The notes under the pieces: model-generated
What the model saw: only the letters and a program-made list of their open reading frames with translations
Told to the model about the DNA's origin: nothing
Database searches by the model: none
Source of the DNA: Pseudomonas fulva
Lineage (GTDB): Bacteria > Pseudomonadota > Gammaproteobacteria > Pseudomonadales > Pseudomonadaceae
Reading direction: 5' to 3'
DNA length: 64,000 nt
Assembly: GCF_023517795.1 (NCBI RefSeq)
Contig: NZ_CP082928.1
Coordinates: 1,240,001 to 1,304,000 of the forward strand
Shown here: positions 29,765 through 39,059 of the stretch, in pieces
How positions within the stretch are numbered: the stretch's first letter is position 1
How the letters are laid out: each line of letters begins with the position of its first letter
Made by a program: the position numbers and the translations under genes

Positions 29765-30229
29765 ATGATCCGACTTGAAACCATCCTGACCCCCGGCCGT
29801 TCCCTGGTGAACGTGCCGGGCGGCAGCAAGAAGCGTGTCCTCGAACAGATAGCCAGCGTGATCGCGCGCGACCTGCCCGATCTCGATGGCCAGACCATCT
29901 ACGAAAGCCTGATCGCCCGTGAGAAGCTCGGTTCGACCGGCTTCGGCAACGGCATCGCCATTCCCCATTGTCGCCTGCCCGGCTGCAACACGCCGATCAG
30001 CGCCCTGCTCAAGCTGAGCACCGCGGTCGACTTCGACGCCATCGACGGCGCCCCCGTCGACCTGCTTTTCGTGCTGCTGGTACCCGAAGCGGCCACCGAC
30101 GAGCACCTCGAGCTGCTGCGCCAGATCGCCAGCATGTTCGACCGCGAGGATGTCCGCGAACGGCTGCGCCAGGCCCAGGACAGCGAAGCCCTGTACCAGA
30201 CCGTCGTGAACGTCCAGAACGGCCAATAG
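29765..30229 (+). CDS. ptsN: PtsN, EIIA(Ntr) of the nitrogen-related phosphotransferase system
   Basis: A 154-aa EIIA-type protein. The phosphorylated His is His68 in GIAIPHCRLP. It receives phosphate from PtsO and regulates potassium transport, phosphate and carbon/nitrogen balance; in P. putida it links to polyhydroxyalkanoate and carbon regulation. It lies 15 bp after hpf and 16 bp before rapZ. Confidence 0.96.
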   Translation: MIRLETILTPGRSLVNVPGGSKKRVLEQIASVIARDLPDLDGQTIYESLIAREKLGSTGFGNGIAIPHCRLPGCNTPISALLKLSTAVDFDAIDGAPVDLLFVLLVPEAATDEHLELLRQIASMFDREDVRERLRQAQDSEALYQTVVNVQNGQ

Positions 30230-30245
30230 CCTGCGGGGTTAGCCC

Positions 30246-31103
30246 ATGCGCCTGATCATCGTCAGCGGTCGTTCCGGTTCGGGCAAGAGCACGGCGCTCG
30301 ACGTGCTCGAAGACAACGGCTTCTATTGCATCGACAACCTGCCGGCCGGCCTGCTGCCCGAGCTGGCGGAGCGCGCACTGCCCAACACCGAACTGCTGCA
30401 TCCGCAGGTGGCGGTGTCCATCGATGCGCGCAACCTGCCCAGCCAGCTCAGGCGCTTTTCCGAACTGCTCGACGAAGTGCGCTCACGCAACATTCGTTGC
30501 GATGTGCTGTACCTGGATGCCAGTGAAGAAACCCTGCTCAAGCGCTTTTCGGAGACGCGCCGGCGCCATCCACTGACCAACGACCAGCGCTCCCTGGCCG
30601 AGGCCATGGTCGCCGAGGTCAAGCTGCTGAGCCCGATCATCGACCGGGCCGACCTGAAGATCGATACCACCCACCTGAATCTGTACCAGCTGCGCGACAC
30701 CCTCAAGTTGCGCCTGCTCAACCAGCCCGAGCCCGGCACCGCCTACCTGATCGAGTCGTTCGGCTTCAAACGCGGCATGCCGGTGGATGCCGATCTGGTG
30801 TTCGACGTGCGCTGCCTGCCCAACCCTTACTGGAAGCCCGAGCTGCGTGATTTCACCGGCCTGGAGCAGCCGGTGGAGGAATACCTGGCGGCGCAGGCGG
30901 ATGTCGAGGAGATGTATCAGGATATCCATGCCTATCTGCACAAATGGCTGCCGCGCTTCGCGGCCAGCAACCGCTCCTACGTGACCGTGGCCATCGGTTG
31001 CACGGGCGGCCATCACCGCTCCGTCTACCTGGCCAATCGCCTGGGCCAGGCCCTCAAGCCGTTGTTGAAGAACGTTCAGATCCGCCACCGCGACCTCAGT
31101 TAA
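30246..31103 (+). CDS. rapZ: RapZ, RNase adapter protein
   Basis: A 285-aa P-loop protein (YvcJ/RapZ family). Walker A is GRSGSGKST at residues 8-16; Walker B-like and a C-terminal domain with [13 protein letters not shown] are characteristic. In E. coli it guides GlmZ sRNA to RNase E to control glmS and so amino-sugar supply; the Pseudomonas RNA partner is not certain. It also binds nucleotides. Confidence 0.95.
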   Translation: MRLIIVSGRSGSGKSTALDVLEDNGFYCIDNLPAGLLPELAERALPNTELLHPQVAVSIDARNLPSQLRRFSELLDEVRSRNIRCDVLYLDASEETLLKRFSETRRRHPLTNDQRSLAEAMVAEVKLLSPIIDRADLKIDTTHLNLYQLRDTLKLRLLNQPEPGTAYLIESFGFKRGMPVDADLVFDVRCLPNPYWKPELRDFTGLEQPVEEYLAAQADVEEMYQDIHAYLHKWLPRFAASNRSYVTVAIGCTGGHHRSVYLANRLGQALKPLLKNVQIRHRDLS

Positions 31104-31115
31104 GGAATTGCCGCG

Positions 31116-31388
31116 ATGCCCGCCCGTGAAATCACCATCATCAACAAGCTCGGCCTGCATGCCCGGGCGGCCGCCAAGTTCGTCGGCGTCGCGGGGCGCT
31201 TTCCGTGTCAGGTGAAGATCGGCCGTAGCGCCGAAGCACTGGTGGACGGCAAGAGCATCATGGCGGTGATGATGCTGGCAGCAGGCAAGGGTACCAACGT
31301 GCACCTGCTGACCGAGGGGGAGCGCGAGGACGAGGCGCTGCAGGCCCTGGTCGATCTGATCAACAACTACTTCGACGAAGGCGAGTAG
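31116..31388 (+). CDS. ptsO: PtsO (NPr), HPr-like phosphocarrier of PTS-Ntr
   Basis: A 90-aa HPr paralogue. The phosphorylated histidine is His15 in KLGLHARAAAKFV, and the regulatory-type serine is in GKSIMAVMML (Ser47). It transfers phosphate from PtsP to PtsN. It is the last gene of the kdsD-to-ptsO series, 12 bp after rapZ. Confidence 0.95.
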   Translation: MPAREITIINKLGLHARAAAKFVGVAGRFPCQVKIGRSAEALVDGKSIMAVMMLAAGKGTNVHLLTEGEREDEALQALVDLINNYFDEGE

Positions 31389-31425
31389 CAGAATTCGTAT
31401 AGCACAGTGGCACGCGCCATCTGAC

Positions 31426-31445
31426 GGGCTGGTCAAAACCAGCCC
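31426..31445. other. GGGCTGGT/ACCAGCCC hairpin overlapping the small ORF stop
   Basis: A perfect 8-bp inverted repeat with a CAAA loop overlaps the stop of the 43-aa gene at the boundary between ptsO and the sodA operon. No T-run follows in either direction. Confidence 0.45.
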
Positions 31446-31564
31446 GGCGCGCCGTTCAAGAGCTTGACGACGAGAATCAACCCGCCGGCAAAGACCACCA
31501 TGAACCCCAGTGCATGACGCAGCGAGCGGCGGTTGGCCACGATCAGCTCATGCAATGGGCTCAT
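31433..31564 (-). CDS. Small single-pass membrane protein, 43 aa, unknown
   Basis: A 43-codon frame beginning ATG at 31564 after AGGAGCATC. The N-terminus is basic (VANRRSLRHALG) and is followed by one hydrophobic helix, about residues 19-36 (GFMVVFAGGLILVVKLL), ending NGAPGWF. It lies 21 bp downstream of sodA in the same direction, so it may be the last gene of the iron-regulated fagA-fumC-orfX-sodA operon. No family is recognised. Confidence 0.55.
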   Translation of the reverse strand: MSPLHELIVANRRSLRHALGFMVVFAGGLILVVKLLNGAPGWF

Positions 31565-31585
31565 GGATGCTCCTGAAGCCGTGGA

Positions 31586-32197
31586 TCACGCCGTTGCGGC
31601 TTGATAGCGGCGGGCAACCTCTGCCCAGTCCACGACGTTGTAGAACGCACCGATGTATTCCGGGCGGCGGTTCTGGTAACGCAGGTAATAGGCGTGCTCC
31701 CAGACGTCCAGGCCGAGGATCGGCGTATTGCCGTTCATCAGCGGGCTGTCCTGATTACCGGTGCTCTCAACCACCAACTTCTTCTGCGGCGTCACGCTGA
31801 GCCACGCCCAGCCGCTGCCGAAGCGGGTCAGTGCCGCCTTGGTGAAGGCTTCCTTGAAAGCCTCGAAGCCACCCAGTTGGCTGTCGATGGCCGCTTTCAG
31901 GTCGCCCTGGGGCTCGCCGCCGCCATCTGTGCTCATCACCGTCCAGAACAGCGAGTGGTTGGCGTGACCGCCACCGTTGTTGATCACGGCGCCGCGTTTG
32001 TCTTCCGGCACCTCCTTGAGACGGGTCAGCAGCTCCTCGACCGGCAGCTCGCCCAGTGCGTTGCCCTCCAGGGCGGCATTGAGGTTGTTGACGTAGGTCT
32101 GGTGGTGCTTGCTGTGGTGGATCTCCATGGTCTGCGCATCGATGTGCGGCTCCAGGGCATCGTAGGCATAAGGCAGAGCAGGCAGGCTATACGGCAT
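31586..32197 (-). CDS. sodA: Manganese superoxide dismutase
   Basis: A 203-aa Fe/Mn-family superoxide dismutase. Metal ligands are His in SKHHQTYV, His in NHSLFW, and the DVWEHAYY signature (Asp and His). Gly in [11 protein letters not shown] and Gln in GNQDSPL favour manganese over iron. It protects against superoxide when iron is limiting. Fourth gene of the cluster driven from the Fur box at 34504. Confidence 0.95.
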   Translation of the reverse strand: MPYSLPALPYAYDALEPHIDAQTMEIHHSKHHQTYVNNLNAALEGNALGELPVEELLTRLKEVPEDKRGAVINNGGGHANHSLFWTVMSTDGGGEPQGDLKAAIDSQLGGFEAFKEAFTKAALTRFGSGWAWLSVTPQKKLVVESTGNQDSPLMNGNTPILGLDVWEHAYYLRYQNRRPEYIGAFYNVVDWAEVARRYQAATA

Positions 32198-32209
32198 GGT
32201 TTCACTCCT

Positions 32210-32659
32210 CTAATGGTACTGACGGGCGGCAGGCACCAGGTGCGCTGCCATTGACGCATCGCCGGACGCCTGGGCATCCAGCAATCGATCTGTACGGGGG
32301 TAGGCCCCGTGCTCGGCGACAAAGTTCAATACACCGGCGTAAGTGCGCCGGCTGTGATTCATGGCGGCCTGGCGCAGCGCGGGCGACAGGTGTTCGCCCG
32401 CCATGCAGCGCAGCAGGTGTTCGTGGCAGGCACACAGGTGCTCGGCAGCACCCTCGGGATGGCCGATGGTCAACTGCAGGTCGGCCAGGTTGTGCTGCGA
32501 GACGACGAACGCCGCCACCGCCGCATCGGCGTCACGCCAGCGTTCGAACAGCACCTGGGCCAGGGCAAGGGCCTGCAGGTACTGCTCGCGCGCTTCGACC
32601 CAGCGGCCTTCGGCGAAGTGGCGGTTACCGGCGGCGATGAGTCGTTTCCACTGTTCCAT
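32210..32659 (-). CDS. OrfX-type protein of the fagA-fumC-sodA operon
   Basis: A 149-aa soluble, helix-rich protein. The N-terminus (AAGNRHFAEGRWVEAREQYLQAL) resembles a tetratricopeptide repeat. It has conserved Cys and His residues in HLCACHEHLLRC that might bind metal. By position it is the orfX gene known in the iron-repressed P. aeruginosa operon; its function is unknown. Confidence 0.8.
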   Translation of the reverse strand: MEQWKRLIAAGNRHFAEGRWVEAREQYLQALALAQVLFERWRDADAAVAAFVVSQHNLADLQLTIGHPEGAAEHLCACHEHLLRCMAGEHLSPALRQAAMNHSRRTYAGVLNFVAEHGAYPRTDRLLDAQASGDASMAAHLVPAARQYH

Positions 32660-32711
32660 GATCGGCCTCCTCGCCTGAGTTCAAGGCACCGGTGTGCGAA
32701 CGCTGCACCGC

Positions 32712-34100
32712 TTAAAGACCGCCCTCGGTAAGGCGCTCGGGGTTGAGCAGCTGCTCCAGCTCGGCGCGACCCAGTTCGGTCATCTCTTCGGCCACATCGA
32801 TGATGGGCCGGCCTTCCCGGTAGGCTTTCTTGGCGATTTCCGCGGCCTTCTGGTAGCCGATCAGGGGATTGAGCGCGGTGACCAGAATCGGATTGCGCCC
32901 CAGCGCTTCCTTGAGCTTGGGTTCGTTGACCTTGAAGCTGGCGATGGCGCGATCGGCTAGCAGGCGGCTGACATTGGCCAGCAACTCGATGCTGCCGAGA
33001 AGGTTGTGGGCGATCACCGGCAGCATCACGTTCAGCTCGAAGTTGCCGGACTGCCCGGCCACGGCGATGGCGGCGTCATTGCCGATCACCTGCGCGGCGA
33101 CCATGGCGGTGGCTTCGGGAATCACCGGATTGACCTTGCCGGGCATGATCGACGAGCCGGGCTGCAGGGCCTCGAGTTCGATCTCGCTCAACCCGGCCAG
33201 GGGCCCGGAATTCATCCAGCGCAGGTCGTTGGCGATCTTCATCAGCGAGACGGCGACGGTCTTCAGCTGGCCGGACAGGGCGACCGCGGTGTCCTGGGAG
33301 CCGATCAGGGCGAAGAAGTTGCTGCCTGGGGTGAACTGCCGGCCGGTCAGGGCATTGAGCTCCTGGCAGAACAGCTCGGCAAAACGCGGGTGGGCATTGA
33401 TGCCGGTGCCCACCGCGGTGCCACCCTGGGCCAGCGCCTGCAGCGCCGGCAACAGCCCGCTGAGCAACTGGATGTTGGCCTGGATCTGCTGGGCCCAGCC
33501 ATCGAGCACCTGGCTCATGCGCACCGGCATGGCATCCATCAGGTGGGTGCGCCCGGTTTTCACGTAGGGCTGCACCGCCAGGGACTTGTTGCACAGCACC
33601 TCGAGCAGATGCCCCAGCGCCGGCAGCAGCTTCTCGCTGACCTCGATGGCGGCACTGACGTGGATGGTGGTGGGGATGATGTCGTTGCTGCTTTGCCCGC
33701 AATTGACGTGATCGTTGGGGTTGATCGGCTCCCCCAGAATGCGCGTGGCCAGGGTGGCGATCACCTCGTTGGCATTCATGTTGGAGCTGGTGCCGGAACC
33801 GGTCTGGAAAACATCCACCGGAAAATGCTGCATGAAGTCTTCGGCCAGCAATTGCTGGCACGCCGCGACGATGGCATCACCCTGCGCCGGCAGAATCTGC
33901 TCCAGGTCGACGTTGGCGCGAGCGGCTGCCGCCTTGGCCAGCACCAGGGCACGGATGAACGCCTCGGGCATGGCCTGCCCCGACACCGGGAAGTTGTTGA
34001 CCGCACGCTGGGTCTGGGCGCCATACAGCGCCTCGGCGGGTACAGCCAGCTCACCCATGCTGTCACGTTCGATACGGGTGTCGCTGTGGTGGTTACTCAT
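32712..34100 (-). CDS. fumC: FumC, class II fumarate hydratase
   Basis: A 462-aa iron-independent fumarase interconverting fumarate and malate. The class II signature GSSIMPGKVNP is present, and GQSSNDIIPTT forms the substrate-binding region with the SS loop. Start at 34100 follows AAGGA and gives the family N-terminus; the longer upstream frame lies over fagA. Being iron-free, it replaces Fe-S fumarases during iron starvation, which explains its place in a Fur operon. Confidence 0.96.
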   Translation of the reverse strand: MSNHHSDTRIERDSMGELAVPAEALYGAQTQRAVNNFPVSGQAMPEAFIRALVLAKAAAARANVDLEQILPAQGDAIVAACQQLLAEDFMQHFPVDVFQTGSGTSSNMNANEVIATLATRILGEPINPNDHVNCGQSSNDIIPTTIHVSAAIEVSEKLLPALGHLLEVLCNKSLAVQPYVKTGRTHLMDAMPVRMSQVLDGWAQQIQANIQLLSGLLPALQALAQGGTAVGTGINAHPRFAELFCQELNALTGRQFTPGSNFFALIGSQDTAVALSGQLKTVAVSLMKIANDLRWMNSGPLAGLSEIELEALQPGSSIMPGKVNPVIPEATAMVAAQVIGNDAAIAVAGQSGNFELNVMLPVIAHNLLGSIELLANVSRLLADRAIASFKVNEPKLKEALGRNPILVTALNPLIGYQKAAEIAKKAYREGRPIIDVAEEMTELGRAELEQLLNPERLTEGGL

Positions 34101-34488
34101 AGGGGTTTCCTTCTGCCAGTTCGGACATCGAAAGCGAGGGCTGCATGCGCAGGGTAGCGAGCCGATTGCGCGCGCGATTGAGGCTGCCATGCTGCTCGCG
34201 GTCTACCGCCAGGTGTTGCAGGGCGTAGAGCGAGCGGTAGGCGTGATCCAGGCAGACGCTGCGCCAGTGCCAGGGCAGCGCCCTGTCGCAGGCGGTGTCC
34301 ATGAGCAGGGTCAGGGTGGTCAGCGACATCCGCCAGGGACACAGGCGGCCGTGTTCGACCAGTTGCCGCCCCTGCGCCCAGTGCAGTTCCAGCAGCCGCG
34401 GCTCGTCCGGCAGCAGCGCGCAACGGATCCTGAATCCCAGCCAGTGCCAGCAATCCAGACAAGGCGTATTGCTCGTGCGAAATCTCAT
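34093..34488 (-). CDS. fagA: FagA, Fur-associated gene A product
   Basis: A 131-aa protein with many Cys, His and Trp residues (CLDCWHWLGFRIRC near the N-terminus, then LCPWRMSL and WHWRSVCLDH). It matches the first gene of the fagA-fumC-orfX-sodA operon of P. aeruginosa by position and overlaps fumC by 8 bp. Function is unknown; the Cys/His pairs suggest metal binding as inference only. The start ATG is 15 bp from the Fur box. Confidence 0.8.
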   Translation of the reverse strand: MRFRTSNTPCLDCWHWLGFRIRCALLPDEPRLLELHWAQGRQLVEHGRLCPWRMSLTTLTLLMDTACDRALPWHWRSVCLDHAYRSLYALQHLAVDREQHGSLNRARNRLATLRMQPSLSMSELAEGNPYE

Positions 34489-34503
34489 GGCAATCCCTCA
34501 AAA

Positions 34504-34522
34504 GATAATGATATTAATTCCT
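34504..34522 (-). promoter_or_regulatory. Fur box upstream of fagA-fumC-orfX-sodA
   Basis: GATAATGATATTAATTCCT agrees with the 19-bp Fur consensus at 14 positions, including the complete left half GATAATGAT. It lies just upstream of the fagA ATG in an AT-rich stretch (34500-34545). Fur-iron repression of this operon is known in P. aeruginosa. Confidence 0.75.
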
Positions 34523-34745
34523 ATATAGGAAAAATAATCAATCCTTTGCGGTAAATGCAAACGCAGATGCCGATTCAGCAGGAAGGAAGGGATGGCAGAT
34601 CAGCCTGGCGAACCGGTGAAAGGAGAAACGGCTGGTGAAACCGTCGCCTTGCGCAACGGTTTGCGAGAAACGGGCGCCAAACAAGCGGTGTGAAAACGTC
34701 GCGAGCAGTAGTCTTCACACGGACTGCAAGGGCGCCCTGCTGAAT

Positions 34746-36092
34746 TCAGCTACCGGCGACGGTCATCTTCTCGATCAGCACCGAGCCCGTGCGAATATTG
34801 CTGCGCAGCTCCAGATCGCTGCCCACGGCGACGATCTGCCGGAACATGTCGCGCATGTTGCCGGCGATGGTCACCTCCTGCACGGCGAACTGGATCTCGC
34901 CATTCTCCACCCAGTAACCACCCGCACCGCGGGAATAGTCACCGGTCACCATGTTCAGGCCGTGGCCCATCAGCTCGGTGACCAGCAGGCCGCGGCCCAT
35001 GCGCTTGATCAGCGCCTGCTGATCCTCCTCGCCATGGCTGACGAACAGATTGTGCACGCCACCGGCGTTGGCGGTACTGGGCATGCCCAGCTTGCGGCCG
35101 GAGTAGGTGCTCAGGATGTAGGACACCAGCCGGCCGCCCTCGACGAACGGTTTGGCATAGGTGGCCAGGCCGTCGCCATCGAACGAGGCGCTGCCCATGG
35201 CGCGCGGAATGTGCGGGCGCTCGTCGAGGTTCAGCCAGGACGGGAACAGCTGCTCGCCCAGGGTGCCTTCGAGAAACGACGACTTGCGGTACAGCGCGCC
35301 GCCGGAAATGGCGCCGAGGAAACTGCCGAACAGGCCGGTAGCCAATTCCGCGGAAAACAACACTGGCACCTCGCAGGTCGGCACCGGGTGAGCGCCGAGG
35401 CGGCTGACCGCCCGTTGCGCGGCGCGCCGGCCGATGCTGACAGGGTCAGCGAGCAGAGGGCCCTGGCGGTTCACGTCATACCAGTAATCGCGCTGCATCT
35501 GCCCTTCGCTCTCGGCGATCATCACGCAGCTGAGGCTGTGGCGGGTGCTGGCGTAACCGCCGATGAAACCATGACTGTTGCCGTACACGCGGCAGCCCTG
35601 ATGGGTGCCCAGGCTGGTGCCATCGGCATTGCGGATGCGCGCATCGGCGTCGAAGGCCGCTGCCTCGCATATCAGCGCACGCTCGACGGCCTGCTCGGGG
35701 GTGATGTCCCAGGCGTGATAGAGGTCCAGCTCCGGCAGGTCGCGGGCCATCAGCGCGGCATCGGCCAGGCCGGCGCTGTCGTCCTCGGAGGCATGCTTGG
35801 CAATCGCCAGGGCGGCCGCCACGGTTTCCCGAATGGCCGCCTCGCCGGTGGCCGAGGTGCTGGCCGAGCCCTTGCGCTGGCCCACGTACAGGGTGATGCC
35901 GAAACCCTGGTCGCGATTGAACTCGACGGTTTCCACCTCGCGCTGACGCACCGTGGTGGACAGCCCCTGCTCCACCGACACGGCGACCTCGCAGGCAGTG
36001 GCGCCCTGCTTCCTGGCCTCGGCGAGAATCTCTTCGACCTGCGCCTGCAAACCGGGCAACGCGGCGGGTCCGACTACTTCCACTTCACTCAT
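34746..36092 (-). CDS. pmbA: PmbA/TldE, metalloprotease partner of TldD
   Basis: A 448-aa TldE subunit. It pairs with TldD to form a cytoplasmic heterodimeric protease that degrades unfolded peptides and matures microcin B17 or CcdA in E. coli. It lacks the HExxxH motif found in TldD, as expected for the inactive partner. The ATG at 36092 follows AGGAG; the upstream in-frame extension is not conserved. Divergent from darP, while tldD lies just beyond darP. Confidence 0.94.
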   Translation of the reverse strand: MSEVEVVGPAALPGLQAQVEEILAEARKQGATACEVAVSVEQGLSTTVRQREVETVEFNRDQGFGITLYVGQRKGSASTSATGEAAIRETVAAALAIAKHASEDDSAGLADAALMARDLPELDLYHAWDITPEQAVERALICEAAAFDADARIRNADGTSLGTHQGCRVYGNSHGFIGGYASTRHSLSCVMIAESEGQMQRDYWYDVNRQGPLLADPVSIGRRAAQRAVSRLGAHPVPTCEVPVLFSAELATGLFGSFLGAISGGALYRKSSFLEGTLGEQLFPSWLNLDERPHIPRAMGSASFDGDGLATYAKPFVEGGRLVSYILSTYSGRKLGMPSTANAGGVHNLFVSHGEEDQQALIKRMGRGLLVTELMGHGLNMVTGDYSRGAGGYWVENGEIQFAVQEVTIAGNMRDMFRQIVAVGSDLELRSNIRTGSVLIEKMTVAGS

Positions 36093-36194
36093 AACGACTC
36101 CTGAACGATAGCCACAGCGGCAACGACGCGGGTCGCGCATGCGGCAAGAAACTTGCTGCTATCATGGCGGCGTTTCCCATTGGATCACCGCCCC

Positions 36195-36713
36195 ATGTCT
36201 GATTACTCCGATGACTTCTCCGGCGAGAAGAGCAAATCCCAGGTCAAGCGCGAACTGCACGCACTCCAGGAACTGGGCCAGCGCCTGGCCGGCCTCAAGC
36301 CCGAGCTGCAGCGCAAGCTGCCCCTGACCGACGCCCTGCGCCGCGCCCTGGAAGAAGCACCGAAGCACACCGCCAACTCGGCCAAGAAGCGCCATGTCCA
36401 GTTCATCGGCAAGCTGATGCGTGAACAGGACATCGACGCCATCGTCGCGCTGCTCGACCAGGTCGACGCCTCCACGCGCCAGTACAACGAACGCTTCCAC
36501 AACCTCGAGCGCTGGCGTGACCGGCTGATCGAGGGCAACGACGAGGTGCTGGAAAAATTCATCACCGAGTATCCCGATGCCGACCGCCAACACCTGCGCG
36601 GCCTGATTCGCCACGCCCAGCACGAAGCCGCCCAGAACAAGGCACCGGCCGCCTCACGCAAGATCTTCAAGTACATCCGCGAGCTCGACGACGCCCAGCG
36701 CGGCCTGCGCTAA
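36195..36713 (+). CDS. darP: DarP (YjgA), ribosome-associated biogenesis protein
   Basis: A 172-aa highly helical and charged protein of the YjgA/DUF615 family, which helps late 50S assembly. [20 protein letters not shown] and [10 protein letters not shown] near the C-terminus are typical. Start MSDYSDDF at 36195. It sits between pmbA (divergent) and tldD (convergent), the usual Pseudomonas arrangement. Confidence 0.92.
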   Translation: MSDYSDDFSGEKSKSQVKRELHALQELGQRLAGLKPELQRKLPLTDALRRALEEAPKHTANSAKKRHVQFIGKLMREQDIDAIVALLDQVDASTRQYNERFHNLERWRDRLIEGNDEVLEKFITEYPDADRQHLRGLIRHAQHEAAQNKAPAASRKIFKYIRELDDAQRGLR

Positions 36714-36751
36714 ACGCGCCCCTGCGCGGGTGACGCCCTCGCCCGCGCCCA

Positions 36752-38194
36752 TCACGCGCCGGTACCGCCTACCGTGATCGCGTCGATCTTCAGGGTCGGC
36801 TGACCGACGCCGACCGGCACCGACTGGCCATCCTTGCCGCAGGTACCGACGCCGCTGTCCAGCGCCAGGTCGTTGCCGACCATCGACACCCGGCTCATCG
36901 CCTCCGGGCCGTTGCCGATCAGGGTCGCGCCCTTGACCGGGGCGGTGATCCTGCCGTCCTCGATCAGGTAGGCCTCGCTGGTGGAGAACACGAACTTGCC
37001 ACTGGTGATGTCGACCTGACCGCCGCCGAGGTTGGCGCAGTAGATGCCTTTCTTCACCGACCGGATGATTTCCTCGGGGTCGCTCTCGCCGGCCAGCATG
37101 TAGGTGTTGGTCATGCGCGGCATCGGCAGGTGCGAGTAGGACTCGCGGCGGCCGTTGCCGGTGCGCGCCACGCCCATCAGGCGGGCGTTGAGCTTGTCCT
37201 GCATGTAGCCTTTGAGCACGCCGTTCTCGATCAGCGTGGTGCATTGGGTCGGTGTGCCTTCGTCGTCCATGCTCAACGAACCACGGCGCTCGGCCAGGGT
37301 ACCGTCGTCGACGATGGTGCACAGCTTGGACGCCACCTGCTGACCGATCTTGCCGCTGTAGTTGGAGCTGCCCTTGCGGTTGAAGTCGCCTTCCAGGCCG
37401 TGACCGACCGCCTCGTGCAGCAGCACGCCGGACCAGCCGGCGCCCATCACCACCGGCAGGGTGCCAGCCGGCGCGGCGATCGCCTCGAGGTTGACCAGCG
37501 CCTGGCGCAGCGCCTCGCGGGCGTAGCCCATGGCGCGGTCTTCGTTGAGGAAATAACGGTAGTCGGTACGCCCGCCGCCGCCGTGGCCGCCGCGCTCGCG
37601 ACGACCGTTCTGCTCGACGATCACGCTGACGTTGAAGCGCACCAGGGGGCGGATATCGGCGCCCAGGCTGCCGTCGGTAGCGGCGACCAGCACGCGATCC
37701 CAGACCCCGGCCAGGCTCACCGTCACCTGCTTGATGCGTGGGTCCAGGGCGCGGGTGGCGATGTCGATGCGCTTGAGCAGCTCGACCTTCTGGGCGCGGT
37801 CGATCACGTCCAGCGGGTTGTCGGCGGCGTACAACGGCATCACCTCGGTAGCCTTGAAGGCCTGCACGCGGCCCTGCTGGCCGGCGCGGGCAATCGAACG
37901 CGCAGCACGCGCCGCCTGGCTCAGCGCCTCGGGCGTAACGGCATTGCTGTAGGCGAAGCCGGTCTTTTCACCGGACTGGGCACGCACGCCCACGCCCTGG
38001 TCGAGGTTGAAACTGCCTTCCTTGACGATACCGTCCTCCAGCACCCAGGTTTCCGAGACCTGGGTCTGGAAATACAGGTCGGCGGCGTCGATGCCCGGGC
38101 CGGCCAGCTCGCCGAGCACGCCCGGCAGGTGCTCCAGGGTCAGGCCGCCCGGGCTCAGCAGTTGCTCGCTGACGGTCGATAAAAGGTCGCTCAT
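36752..38194 (-). CDS. tldD: TldD, metalloprotease
   Basis: A 480-aa catalytic subunit of the TldD-TldE protease. The zinc motif HEAVGH (HExxxH, residues 260-265) is intact, followed by [13 protein letters not shown]. Its ATG overlaps the stop of the upstream nitrilase-like gene (ATGA), and it is the distal gene of the leftward series from mreB. Confidence 0.96.
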   Translation of the reverse strand: MSDLLSTVSEQLLSPGGLTLEHLPGVLGELAGPGIDAADLYFQTQVSETWVLEDGIVKEGSFNLDQGVGVRAQSGEKTGFAYSNAVTPEALSQAARAARSIARAGQQGRVQAFKATEVMPLYAADNPLDVIDRAQKVELLKRIDIATRALDPRIKQVTVSLAGVWDRVLVAATDGSLGADIRPLVRFNVSVIVEQNGRRERGGHGGGGRTDYRYFLNEDRAMGYAREALRQALVNLEAIAAPAGTLPVVMGAGWSGVLLHEAVGHGLEGDFNRKGSSNYSGKIGQQVASKLCTIVDDGTLAERRGSLSMDDEGTPTQCTTLIENGVLKGYMQDKLNARLMGVARTGNGRRESYSHLPMPRMTNTYMLAGESDPEEIIRSVKKGIYCANLGGGQVDITSGKFVFSTSEAYLIEDGRITAPVKGATLIGNGPEAMSRVSMVGNDLALDSGVGTCGKDGQSVPVGVGQPTLKIDAITVGGTGA

Positions 38195-39045
38195 AAGGTC
38201 TCCACATCAGGCTGCCGCGGCTGCGCCGCAGCGAAAAATCGTTTATGTCGCAGCACCGGCATGCGTTCGCGAATCGCCGCCTGCTCGGCCGCATCGCGCT
38301 CGGCCAGCAGCATCGCCTCACCCTCGGCATGCTCTGCCAGCTTACCCCCCCAGGGATCGACGATCAGGCTGTGGCCGTAGGTTTCCCGGCCGCCGGGATG
38401 AACGCCGCCTTGGGCGGCCGCCAGCAGGTAGCACTGGGTTTCGATGGCGCGGGCGCGGATCAGTACCTCCCAGTGCGCCGCGCCGGTGACCCGGGTAAAG
38501 GCCGAGGGCGCAGTGATCAACTCGGCGCCTGCCTCACGCAAGGCGCCATAGAGTTCAGCAAAGCGCAGGTCATAGCAGACGGTCAAACCCAAACGCCCGA
38601 CGGGCGTCTCGGCCACCACCACCTGCTGACCGTGGGCATAGTCGTCCGACTCGCGATAGCGGCCGCGGCTGTCGCTGACGTCCACGTCGAACAGGTGCAG
38701 CTTGTCGTAGCGGGCGACGAAATCACCCTGCTCGTCGACCAACAGCGAGCAGGCCCGCGGTTTACCGTCGGGCTCACCCTGGGGCGGCAGCGGCAGGGTA
38801 CCGGCGACGATCCACAGGCCCAGCTCGCGGGCCGCGCGCTGCAACCAGGGTAGCACCGGGCCTTCGCCACGGGCTTCCTGCCGGCCCAGGGCGGCGGCGT
38901 CGCGACGGCCCAGGGCGGAAAAGTTCTCCGGCAACACCGCCAGCCGAGCCCCGCCCTCCGCGGCCTGCTCCAGCAGCCGCCGGGCCTGCTGGAGGTTGGC
39001 GCCGATATCGTCCTGGCTGACCATCTGGATCACGGAAAATGCCAT
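38191..39045 (-). CDS. Carbon-nitrogen hydrolase, Nit-type (deaminated glutathione amidase-like)
   Basis: A 284-aa nitrilase-superfamily amidase. The Glu-Lys-Cys triad is visible: Glu in LPENF (about residue 40), Lys in YDKLHLFDV and Cys in TVCYDLRF. This arrangement and length match the Nit1/NitA branch that repairs deaminated glutathione, but substrate is inferred from family only. ATG at 39045 follows GGGAGG. It is coupled to tldD downstream and yhdP upstream. Confidence 0.88.
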   Translation of the reverse strand: MAFSVIQMVSQDDIGANLQQARRLLEQAAEGGARLAVLPENFSALGRRDAAALGRQEARGEGPVLPWLQRAARELGLWIVAGTLPLPPQGEPDGKPRACSLLVDEQGDFVARYDKLHLFDVDVSDSRGRYRESDDYAHGQQVVVAETPVGRLGLTVCYDLRFAELYGALREAGAELITAPSAFTRVTGAAHWEVLIRARAIETQCYLLAAAQGGVHPGGRETYGHSLIVDPWGGKLAEHAEGEAMLLAERDAAEQAAIRERMPVLRHKRFFAAAQPRQPDVETL

Positions 39046-39059
39046 CACGACCTCCCGGC

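Noticed and set aside
34097..34501. An alternative minus frame overlapping fagA (134 codons)
   Set aside because: Ala/Gly/Arg-rich shadow; the FagA frame has balanced residues with conserved-looking Cys/His/Trp and the expected overlap with fumC.
34592..34693. A 33-codon plus-strand frame after AGGAAGGAAGGG between fagA and pmbA
   Set aside because: The Shine-Dalgarno-like sequence is good, but the peptide is a featureless charged stretch and I cannot support it without conservation data.
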